Shown piece after piece: positions 15,698 to 23,706 of a stretch of 56,794 nucleotides of DNA. Location: contig JAQWFQ010000031.1 of NCBI GenBank assembly GCA_029238665.1, forward strand, positions 1 through 56,794, written 5' to 3'. A program made the translations under genes and the position numbers. This stretch comes from Crocinitomicaceae bacterium (lineage in GTDB: Bacteria; Bacteroidota; Bacteroidia; Flavobacteriales_D; Crocinitomicaceae). Position 1 is the stretch's first letter. Every line of letters begins with the position of its first letter. Below the pieces are notes generated by a model that was given only the letters and a program-made list of their open reading frames with translations, searched no databases and was not told the DNA's origin.

Positions 15698-18262
15698 ATG
15701 TTGGATACAAACAAATATAAAGCACAATTGGTGTTCAAAAAGCATTCCATTCTTCTAGTTATACCCCTTGCATTGTTAATAATATTGCTCCCAAAGCATG
15801 CGTTAACTCAAGTCAAGGATACTGTATCCCTGAATGAATCAGCTGTAAGTAAACCAATTACATATAGCGCATCTGACTCTATATACTCTGACTTAAGAGC
15901 AAAACAAATTCACCTCTACAACAACGCAAAAGTTGATAATGGTGAAATAAAAATTAACGCAGGATATATCTTAATAGACCTAAACAAGAATGAGGTCTAT
16001 GCAACACACCTTTATGACAATGACTCTAATCGGGTGCAATTTCCTAAATTTTCTGACGGAAAAGAAGAGCTCAAAGCAGTTAGTATACGCTATAATTTCA
16101 CAACAAAAAAAGGATATATTGAAGAGGTTGCCATTAAACAAGATGAAAACTACCTCTACATGGAAATTGCAAAGCGACATAAAAATGAAGAGGTTCACTT
16201 CAGAAAAGGTCGTTTCACATCTTGCGACCTAGAAGACCCCCACTATCATTTTCAACTTTCAAAAGCGGTAATGGTTCCTGGGAAACGGATTGTTTCTGGC
16301 CCTATGAATCTTTGGGTAAAAGGCGTTCCCACACCACTAGGTTTACCATTCAGCGTCATACCGCAGGCAGAAGAGCAATCAAAAGGACTGATGTTTCCAG
16401 AAATAGAACTGGTTTCGGCTTATGGGTTTGGAGTACGCGACCTAGGATATTACGTCCCTATTAGCAAGAACCTTCAAACAACGTTTTATGGAACTTTATA
16501 CAGCAGAGGCAGTTGGGGAGTACGAAACCAAACAGATTACGCTAAGCGATACGGCTATCGAGGGAAATTTGAACTTGGGTTCCAACAACTGAAGTCTGGG
16601 TTTCCAGACAACATCAACAACAATAAAACTACCATCTCTTGGATTCATATAAAAGACCCTAAATCAAGCCCATATTGGAATTTCACATCAAACGTAAACT
16701 TTATCTCTGACAACAATGCTAAAACAGACCTTGATTTATCTACAGATAATTACTTCAAAAATTCGTTCAACTCCGACATTAACCTGAGCAGGAACTTTCC
16801 AGGGAAACCAATAAGAGCAGGTGCTAAAATTTCACTGCGTCAGAATGGAATATCAAAAAATGTTTCACTTACATCTCCGATTATAAATATTAATGTTTCC
16901 CGTGTCTTTCCGTTTAAAAAATACATTAACGGCACGGGAGCTATAGCACAAATGGCTTCTCGCTTAGGAGTAACCTATAATTTTGAAGGTCAAAACAGGG
17001 TGTTGTTTGCAGATTCCCTGATCGATAACCTGGACTATAACCGTATTGGAGATCAATTTCAAAATGGAATCAGTCAATCTATAGGTATACAGACTACAGC
17101 AGGATTGTTTAAAAATACATGGAAATTTACACCCTCTGTTAATTACAGCAACAAAATTAACTTTCAGCAAATTGAAAAAACGTATGACCCGGTACTAAAC
17201 ACAACAGCAATAGACACAGTTACACGTTACGGAATGAGCCACAAACTCTCACTAAACACACAGCTTACCACAACTATCTTCAGCTACTATAAATTTATCG
17301 GAAAAAAGAACCCTTTGCTAAGGCATGTTCTTACACCATCATTTACATTCTCATACATCCCAAACTTAACATATAACATTACAGACTCAGTTGGTGTTGA
17401 CATGGCGCCTGTAACCTACTCTCCTTTTGAACGAAGTTTATACTCTTCTCAAGCCAACACAGGAAAAGATCAAGCTCTCTTAAGGTTTGGTTTCAATAAC
17501 ACGTTTGAATTAAAACGCGAATCAGTAAAAGACACGATTAGCGGGTTTAAAAAAACACGCATTATAGATGCCTTGGCAATTACAGGGAGTTATGATTTCT
17601 CTAAAGATTCTATGAACCTGTCAGACATCCAGATAAGCATGCGAGTTAATCCTTTTCCATGGCTCAACATTGTAGCAAACTCAACATTCTCCCCTTATGG
17701 ATGGGTAGATTCAACAGGGTCAAAACTGAGTAGTTATGCGCTGAATACTAACAACACTTTAGGTAGACCCATATCAAACAACCTATCCACCTCCATTACC
17801 TTCACCTCTAAAGAGAGTCGTGAAAAATTAAAAACAAATACTGGAAGTGTTGCTACAAATTGGAATTCAGATTACAACTACTTTTTACTACACCCAGAAC
17901 GTGTAGTAAGCTTTGATATACCCTGGAAAATTTCGTTGTCTCACGTATATCAAATTAATGCAAACCAGTCCAAAACAACATTAAATCCTGATAACTGGCT
18001 TCAAGTTCAAACACTCATGCTAAATGGTGATTTAAGCTTTACAAAACGTTGGAAATTAGTGACTGCTATGAATCTTGATTTAAAAACAACAGAAGTTACC
18101 AATGCCCGATTTGCACTAACACGTGATCTTCATTGCTGGGCATTAGCATTTAACTGGACACCTATTGGTGGAAATAAAAGCTTTTTATTCAGTATAAGGT
18201 CTACGTCAAAACTGTTTACAGATGCTAAACTAGAACTGCGTAAACCACCTGCATTCTTATAG
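15698..18262 (+). CDS. lptD: LPS-assembly protein LptD (Bacteroidota type)
   Basis: An 854-residue outer-membrane protein that inserts lipopolysaccharide into the outer leaflet. A signal or anchor segment (about 15-35) precedes an OstA-like N-terminal domain (about 55-160; IYSDLRAKQIHLYNNAKVDNGEI...) and a large C-terminal beta-barrel (about 230-854) with many amphipathic strands. The motif FRKGRFTSCDLEDPHYHF (about 168-185) is a family signature, with the domain-linking Cys. The gene is divergent from the amidase gene with only 34 bp between the starts, and is followed 2 bp later by yqgE. Confidence 0.88.
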   Translation: MLDTNKYKAQLVFKKHSILLVIPLALLIILLPKHALTQVKDTVSLNESAVSKPITYSASDSIYSDLRAKQIHLYNNAKVDNGEIKINAGYILIDLNKNEVYATHLYDNDSNRVQFPKFSDGKEELKAVSIRYNFTTKKGYIEEVAIKQDENYLYMEIAKRHKNEEVHFRKGRFTSCDLEDPHYHFQLSKAVMVPGKRIVSGPMNLWVKGVPTPLGLPFSVIPQAEEQSKGLMFPEIELVSAYGFGVRDLGYYVPISKNLQTTFYGTLYSRGSWGVRNQTDYAKRYGYRGKFELGFQQLKSGFPDNINNNKTTISWIHIKDPKSSPYWNFTSNVNFISDNNAKTDLDLSTDNYFKNSFNSDINLSRNFPGKPIRAGAKISLRQNGISKNVSLTSPIININVSRVFPFKKYINGTGAIAQMASRLGVTYNFEGQNRVLFADSLIDNLDYNRIGDQFQNGISQSIGIQTTAGLFKNTWKFTPSVNYSNKINFQQIEKTYDPVLNTTAIDTVTRYGMSHKLSLNTQLTTTIFSYYKFIGKKNPLLRHVLTPSFTFSYIPNLTYNITDSVGVDMAPVTYSPFERSLYSSQANTGKDQALLRFGFNNTFELKRESVKDTISGFKKTRIIDALAITGSYDFSKDSMNLSDIQISMRVNPFPWLNIVANSTFSPYGWVDSTGSKLSSYALNTNNTLGRPISNNLSTSITFTSKESREKLKTNTGSVATNWNSDYNYFLLHPERVVSFDIPWKISLSHVYQINANQSKTTLNPDNWLQVQTLMLNGDLSFTKRWKLVTAMNLDLKTTEVTNARFALTRDLHCWALAFNWTPIGGNKSFLFSIRSTSKLFTDAKLELRKPPAFL

Positions 18263-18264
18263 TT

Positions 18265-18843
18265 TTGATAGATTTCAATTTCGAAAATAAAGCCCCGTTA
18301 AAACCTGGAAGCATCCTGCTCTCCGAACCGTTTTCAGATGATGATTACTTCTCACGATCTATGGTTTTTATATGCAATCAAAATGACGATGGATATTTTG
18401 GTTTTGTGCTCAATAAATACATCGAAAACGACATCAATGATTTCATTGAAAATTTCCCAAGTATAAATACTGAAATTAGTATTGGAGGGCCCGTTGACAC
18501 CTCCAATCTATTCTATATCCACTCGCTAGGTAAAGAAATACCTAACTCAATTGCCATCTCAGCCGGACTTTTTATTGGCGGTGATTTTAATACACTTAAA
18601 AACACCCTCTTAATCGACCCGAACAAAGCTAATCAGGTTCGTTTTTTTGTAGGCTACTCTGGCTGGGGGGCTGGACAGCTTGAAAAGGAAATAAAAGACA
18701 AAGCTTGGATTGTTTTAAACAATCTGAAAAAAGAAGATATTTTAGACACAAGTCACAGTGATATCTGGGTGGAAATGATGGAGAAACTCGGAGGGAAATA
18801 TAAAATGATGGCGAAATTCCCACAAAATCCTTCAGACAATTAA
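18265..18843 (+). CDS. YqgE/AlgH family protein
   Basis: The reading frame starts with TTG at 18265, 2 bp after the lptD stop; this start preserves the conserved beginning (APLKPGSILLSEPF). The next in-frame Met falls well inside the domain. Typical family motifs are FSRSMVFICNQNDDGYFGFVLNK, ISIGGPVDTSNLFYIH, GGDFNTL, and FFVGYSGWGAGQLEKEI. The 192-residue length matches. AlgH/YqgE has no settled biochemical role, though it has been linked to transcription and redox. Coupling to lptD suggests coexpression. Confidence 0.9.
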   Translation: MIDFNFENKAPLKPGSILLSEPFSDDDYFSRSMVFICNQNDDGYFGFVLNKYIENDINDFIENFPSINTEISIGGPVDTSNLFYIHSLGKEIPNSIAISAGLFIGGDFNTLKNTLLIDPNKANQVRFFVGYSGWGAGQLEKEIKDKAWIVLNNLKKEDILDTSHSDIWVEMMEKLGGKYKMMAKFPQNPSDN

Positions 18844-18902
18844 CAGAATCTTTTCTACGCATATAGTTTATTCTTATTTTTAGGGTTCATTAATCAAAAT
18901 AA

Positions 18903-20183
18903 ATGAGTGTTTTAGCCCCCTTAGCAGAACGTATGCGACCAACCACACTCGATGAGTACAATGGTCAAGACCACCTATTAAAGGCGGGAGCTTCACTACG
19001 CCGCGCACTAGACTCTGGATTGATTCCATCAATGATCTTTTGGGGGCCTCCTGGTGTAGGTAAAACAACATTGGCACATCTAATAGCAAAACACCTTAAC
19101 AGGCCTTTTCATACGCTGTCTGCAATCTCATCTGGGGTTAAAGATGTCCGTGAAGTAATTCATAAAGTTGAAAATGCTGGTATGTTTCAACAATCAGGAA
19201 CCCTGCTCTTTATTGACGAAATTCATCGTTTTTCAAAAACACAGCAAGACTCACTATTGGGAGCAGTAGAAAAAGGGACGATAACCTTAATTGGCGCTAC
19301 AACAGAAAACCCTTCTTTTGAGGTTATCTCAGCGCTACTTTCACGCTGTCAAGTCTACACATTAAAGGAGCACTCCAAAGAATCATTGTCTGAAATTCTA
19401 AACAAGGCAATTAAGAATGATACAATTCTTAAAACAAAAAACATTGAATTAAAAGAACTGAATGCACTTCTTGCCATTTCCGGTGGAGATGCGCGAAAAC
19501 TTCTAAATGTCTTTGAAATAATTGTTGGAACCGTTAAAAGCGGTCCAATTGTAATTACTGATAAACTTGTACACGCTACAGCACAGCAGTCAGTAATGTC
19601 TTATGACAAGGACGGTGAACAGCATTACGACATCATATCAGCATTCATTAAATCGATACGAGGAAGTGATCCAAATGCAGCAGTTTATTGGTTAGCAAGA
19701 ATGGTTGAAGGGGGTGAAGACCCCAAGTTTATTGCACGCAGGTTGCTAATTTCTGCATCTGAAGACATTGGACTAGCAAACCCAAACGCCCTGCTGATGG
19801 CAAACAATTGTTTTCAAGCTGTTCAAGCTGTCGGATGGCCTGAAGCACGTCTAATCCTAAGCCAGTGTACTATTTATCTTGCGAGCTCTCCAAAAGGAAA
19901 CGCTTCTTACATGGCTATTAATCGCGCGCAACAATTAGTGAAAGAAACAGGAAACTTAGGGGTGCCTCTTCCACTCAGAAACTCTCCCACCAAACTCATG
20001 AAAGAACTCGGGTATGGTCAAGGATATAAGTACGCACATGATTTTCCCGGAAATTTCACACAACAGGAATTTTTACCTGAAGAAATTAAAGCGACGAATT
20101 TTATTAGCCCCGGAAGCAGCTCAAAAGAACAAGGTATAACTGAAACAATAGCCCAGTTGTGGGGAAATAAATACACGAAATAA
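18903..20183 (+). CDS. rarA: Replication-associated recombination protein A (MgsA/WRNIP1 family)
   Basis: This AAA+ ATPase acts at stalled replication forks. Residues about 1-20 hold the conserved APLAERMRPTTLDEYNGQDHLL opening. Walker A is GPPGVGKTT (about 48-56), Walker B is LLFIDEIHRF, sensor 1 is IGATTENPSF, and SGGDARKLLN is sensor 2. The C-terminal tetramerisation region contains DYxI-like YDIISAFIKSIRGSDPNAA, FIARRLLISASEDIG and PKGNASYMAI. The full length is 426 residues. It opens a tightly packed plus-strand run and its stop overlaps the next start (TAATG). Confidence 0.95.
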   Translation: MSVLAPLAERMRPTTLDEYNGQDHLLKAGASLRRALDSGLIPSMIFWGPPGVGKTTLAHLIAKHLNRPFHTLSAISSGVKDVREVIHKVENAGMFQQSGTLLFIDEIHRFSKTQQDSLLGAVEKGTITLIGATTENPSFEVISALLSRCQVYTLKEHSKESLSEILNKAIKNDTILKTKNIELKELNALLAISGGDARKLLNVFEIIVGTVKSGPIVITDKLVHATAQQSVMSYDKDGEQHYDIISAFIKSIRGSDPNAAVYWLARMVEGGEDPKFIARRLLISASEDIGLANPNALLMANNCFQAVQAVGWPEARLILSQCTIYLASSPKGNASYMAINRAQQLVKETGNLGVPLPLRNSPTKLMKELGYGQGYKYAHDFPGNFTQQEFLPEEIKATNFISPGSSSKEQGITETIAQLWGNKYTK

Positions 20184-21103
20184 TGGCTAAGTTTGGATAC
20201 TATTTATTCATCATACCCCTATCCTACCTACCTTTACCTGTTTTATATATTTTAACAGACATCTTCTACCTTTTAATTATAACGGTAATTCCTTATCGAA
20301 GAAGGGTTGTTGAGAAAAATATTGAACGAAGTTTTCCGAATAAATCGAAACGAGAACGCAAGAGAATCAAGCTTAAATTTTATCGACACCTAACTGATTT
20401 ACTAGCTGAAGGAATTAAGTCGATCACCATTTCAGAAAGCGGAATACACAAGCGCATTAAAGTAGTAAACCCTGAAGTTATGGATAGGCTTTACGCGAAA
20501 AAACAAAATGTAATCTTAGTTTCAGGCCACTACAACAATTGGGAGTGGGTTGTGAATGGACAAGACCTACTCTTTAAACACAAGGCTATTGGAATAGGCA
20601 TGCCGTTAAGTTCTAAGTTTTGGGATAAAAAAATTAATGAGCGGCGATCACGATTTGGAATGACTGTAGTCCATGCAAAAAACTACAAAGCCGAACTTGA
20701 AAAAAGGAAAGCTGAAGTAAAAGCCATATTAGTATTAAGCGATCAATCTCCAGGGAATTCATTAAAAAGCTACTGGATGGATTTTTTAAACCAAAAAACA
20801 GCCGTACTATTTGGTGCAGAACTAATGGCTAACACACTCGATTACCCCGTAGTTTTCTTTGCGTTAAAAAAAGTGAAACGTGGGTCTTACACCATGAAAC
20901 TAACGCTAATCACAGAAAAACCAACTGAATTAAAATGGGGAGAAATTACCGTGTCTCATACAAAGTTATTGGAAGAAGAGATTGTCTCAAACCCGCAGTA
21001 CTGGTTATGGTCACACAAACGATGGAAACGAGAAATGCCAGGAAATATTGAGTCATTAAAAAACGAACAACGTGAAAAGTTTAACACAAAGTTTAATCGT
21101 TAG
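20183..21103 (+). CDS. Lysophospholipid / lipid A acyltransferase (LpxL-HtrB family)
   Basis: This inner-membrane acyltransferase transfers a fatty-acyl chain to a lipid A or other lipid precursor. An N-terminal hydrophobic anchor (about 5-35) is followed by the catalytic motif SGHYNNWEW (HxxxxE, about residues 114-122), KAIGIGMPLSSKFWD, the VLSDQSPG motif and the C-terminal PQYWLWSHKRWK signature. The length of 306 residues is normal. The start overlaps the rarA stop by one base. Its last 32 bases overlap the following gene. Whether it makes lipid A or an ornithine-type lipid cannot be told. Confidence 0.88.
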   Translation: MAKFGYYLFIIPLSYLPLPVLYILTDIFYLLIITVIPYRRRVVEKNIERSFPNKSKRERKRIKLKFYRHLTDLLAEGIKSITISESGIHKRIKVVNPEVMDRLYAKKQNVILVSGHYNNWEWVVNGQDLLFKHKAIGIGMPLSSKFWDKKINERRSRFGMTVVHAKNYKAELEKRKAEVKAILVLSDQSPGNSLKSYWMDFLNQKTAVLFGAELMANTLDYPVVFFALKKVKRGSYTMKLTLITEKPTELKWGEITVSHTKLLEEEIVSNPQYWLWSHKRWKREMPGNIESLKNEQREKFNTKFNR

Positions 21104-22112
21104 CCTAGTTATACTTTTAGTTACATTAAATGCTAACGCACAACTAAACGCTAACCAAGTCATTCAAAGCAATGATCAAACTGATCATTTTCAATACAAA
21201 GATTCGAGCATCTACGCTCGGGGGCTAAACATTACAAAAAATCAATTACTTGTAGGTAATTCTGACGGCTCCATATACGCCATAGATTTAAAGCTGAAGA
21301 AGAGTCACCTTGTATTCAAGCAAAACAACATAAATGAAATTCGTGATATTGAAACAAGTGGCAACAATACCATATCAATGCACAGCGGGAAGGATGGTAA
21401 GCTAGTACTATTCAATACAGACGCTGAAACACGCATCCTAAGTTTAGACATTTGGAAAGGTGTGTTTTTAGACGGAATGGACTTTTTTGGAAATCGAGGT
21501 TTTATGATGGGAGACCCTGTGAATGGTGTATTCAAGCTATTTCACACCAATGATTCAGGCAACTCATGGCAAGCATGTAAAGGAACCGTCTCTTGCGTGC
21601 CCGGTGAGGCTGGTTTTGCTGCAAGTGGTACAAATGTACAGCTCCTAAACGACAGCACATACCTATTCGTTTCGGGAGGGCTAAAGAGTAGGTTTTTTAA
21701 AAGTACCGACAATGGCCAACAGTGGACAAGCACTGAACTCCCCTATGTATCAGGTGAGTCTACCGGCGCTTATTCAGTACACTTCATAAACGAATCTATT
21801 GGTGTTGTCGTAGGGGGCGACTACCTTGCTCCAGAATCGAATAACAACACCTCGTTTTACACAGAAGATGGAGGGAAAACCTGGCTTAGTACAATTCGTC
21901 CAGTTGGCGGGTACCGCTCATGCGTATTACATCACAAGGGTGTTTACTATGCCTGTGGAAGAAATGGTATTGACTTCTCCATTGATAATGGTAAACATTG
22001 GTCACCTCTTGCTAAGGGCTCCTATTTTAGTCTAAATGCTACAAAAAACAAACTAATAGCAACAACAAGACAAGGCAGCATTCAATGCTTTGAACTAATC
22101 AAAATACAATGA
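21072..22112 (+). CDS. Secreted beta-propeller protein with BNR/Ycf48-like repeats
   Basis: The GTG start at 21072 gives a clear signal peptide (KSLTQSLIVSLVILLVTLNANAQ) and overlaps the acyltransferase gene by 32 bp. The 346-residue protein has repeated blades with BNR-type Asp-box motifs (TNDSGNSWQACKG, STDNGQQWTS, TEDGGKTWLS, SIDNGKHWS), spaced about 45-60 residues apart. This resembles sialidase-like or photosystem-II-stability (Ycf48-like) propellers. No catalytic residues of a sialidase (Arg triad) stand out, so a binding or structural role is more likely. It ends 4 bp inside the HD-domain gene. Confidence 0.72.
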   Translation: MKSLTQSLIVSLVILLVTLNANAQLNANQVIQSNDQTDHFQYKDSSIYARGLNITKNQLLVGNSDGSIYAIDLKLKKSHLVFKQNNINEIRDIETSGNNTISMHSGKDGKLVLFNTDAETRILSLDIWKGVFLDGMDFFGNRGFMMGDPVNGVFKLFHTNDSGNSWQACKGTVSCVPGEAGFAASGTNVQLLNDSTYLFVSGGLKSRFFKSTDNGQQWTSTELPYVSGESTGAYSVHFINESIGVVVGGDYLAPESNNNTSFYTEDGGKTWLSTIRPVGGYRSCVLHHKGVYYACGRNGIDFSIDNGKHWSPLAKGSYFSLNATKNKLIATTRQGSIQCFELIKIQ

Positions 22113-22771
22113 CACTAATTGATCAAGTAAAGGCTGTAATTTTCAAGCAATTTGATGGTGAGTCAACAGGGCACGATTGGCATCACATCAATCGAGTTGT
22201 AAACTTAGCCAAACACATACAATCGCAAGAAGGAGGTAACCCATTAATTATTGAGTTGTCAGCTCTTCTACACGATATTTCAGACCACAAGTTTAACGGT
22301 GGAAAAGCAGACGAAGGAGGAAAGGTTGCTTACGCACTACTAATCAAATTAGGGTGCAATCAAAAGGATGCTGAAAAAGTAAAATACATTGTTGACAACG
22401 TAAGCTACAAAGGCGCAAACACAAAGGTTGAAATGAATTCGTTGGAGGGCCGTATTGTACAGGATGCTGATAGACTAGATGCCATTGGGGCTATTGGGAT
22501 AGCCCGAACGTTTGCTTATGGAGGAAACAAAAACCATGTGATTTATGACCCTGATTTAAAGTCAGAAATGCACAACTCATTTGAACAATACATGGAATCA
22601 GAAACAAGCACTATTAATCATTTTTATGAAAAATTATTACTTTTAAAAGATCGGTTAAACACAAAAACTGCTAAAGAGATAGGGTTACATAGACATCAAT
22701 ACATGGAGCAGTTTTTAGATGCATTTTACGATGAGTGGAATTTTAACTCCCAACAAAAAAAACATGACTAA
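22109..22771 (+). CDS. HD domain-containing phosphohydrolase
   Basis: The motif set GHDWHHINRVV (first His), LLHDISDH (His-Asp) and IVQDADRLDAIGAIGIARTFAYGG (final Asp) defines a metal-dependent HD phosphohydrolase of the YedJ/YpgQ type, of which some members hydrolyse nucleotides. The protein is 220 residues and cytoplasmic. The start overlaps the preceding gene by 4 bp (ATGA) and the end overlaps the ROK gene by 8 bp, so translation is probably coupled. The substrate is not known. Confidence 0.9.
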   Translation: MTLIDQVKAVIFKQFDGESTGHDWHHINRVVNLAKHIQSQEGGNPLIIELSALLHDISDHKFNGGKADEGGKVAYALLIKLGCNQKDAEKVKYIVDNVSYKGANTKVEMNSLEGRIVQDADRLDAIGAIGIARTFAYGGNKNHVIYDPDLKSEMHNSFEQYMESETSTINHFYEKLLLLKDRLNTKTAKEIGLHRHQYMEQFLDAFYDEWNFNSQQKKHD

Positions 22772-23705
22772 AAATCTAGCACTAGGAGTAGACATCGGAG
22801 GAACAAATACGGTCTTTGGAGCTGTTGACACTGCAGGGACCATTCATTTTGAATATTCGATTCCAACACCATTATATACAACAGCCGAGGAGTTAGTAGA
22901 TGAAATATACAACAAAGTGAAGGCAACAGGAAAGCTTGAACATATCATCGGAATTGGAATCGGTGCTCCAAACGGAAATTTCTTTTCCGGAACCATTGAA
23001 TTTGCTCCAAACCTAAATTGGAAAGGAATTATACCCTTAACTCAACTTTTTAAAAATCGATTTAAGTGCAGTACAACATTAACAAATGATGCCAATGCTG
23101 CTGCAATAGGCGAACTAACTTATGGTGCAGCCAAAGGTTTGAGTGACTTTGTAATCATTACACTTGGCACAGGTTTGGGCAGCGGTGTTGTTATTGATAA
23201 CAACCTTGTTTATGGCCATGATGGTTTTGCTGGTGAATATGGGCACATCAGAGTCATTAACAATGGCAGGTTGTGTGGATGTGGGCGAAGAGGCTGCTTA
23301 GAAACATACGCTTCTGCAACAGGGGTTGTTCGTTCAATTACAGAACTAGAGTCTAAGTATAAAGCTACCTCAAAACTAAATAACATAACCAACCCCAGCG
23401 CGAGCGACGTTTTTAAACTGTCAGAAGAAGGCGACTTGTTCTGCAATGAAATTGTAGAATATACCGCAAAAGTGCTAGGATCTTCACTTGCAGACTTCTC
23501 TTCTTTCAATAGTCCTAAAGCATATATTTTATTTGGAGGAATAGCGCAAAGTGGAAAACCATTTGCCGATAAGGTTAAAAAGTATATGGAAGAGTCATTG
23601 CTAAAAATATACCAAAATAAAATTGAAATTAGAATATCTCAACTACACGATAAAAATGCAGCTGTACTTGGATCAGCATCACTCGTATGGAACCAACATA
23701 ACTAA
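22764..23705 (+). CDS. ROK family sugar kinase (glucokinase-like)
   Basis: ROK enzymes phosphorylate glucose, mannose, GlcNAc or ManNAc with ATP. I start at ATG 22764 (MTKNLALGVDIGGT), because the longer frame adds a tail inside the HD gene. Visible are the phosphate loop DIGGTNTVFG, the catalytic region LTNDANAAAIGEL, TLGTGLGSGVV and the zinc motif CGCGRRGCLETYAS. The length is 313 residues. No helix-turn-helix is present, so this is a kinase and not a ROK repressor. The adjacent GH92 mannosidase suggests the natural sugar could be mannose or another N-glycan sugar; this is inference. Confidence 0.9.
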   Translation: MTKNLALGVDIGGTNTVFGAVDTAGTIHFEYSIPTPLYTTAEELVDEIYNKVKATGKLEHIIGIGIGAPNGNFFSGTIEFAPNLNWKGIIPLTQLFKNRFKCSTTLTNDANAAAIGELTYGAAKGLSDFVIITLGTGLGSGVVIDNNLVYGHDGFAGEYGHIRVINNGRLCGCGRRGCLETYASATGVVRSITELESKYKATSKLNNITNPSASDVFKLSEEGDLFCNEIVEYTAKVLGSSLADFSSFNSPKAYILFGGIAQSGKPFADKVKKYMEESLLKIYQNKIEIRISQLHDKNAAVLGSASLVWNQHN

Positions 23706-23706
23706 C

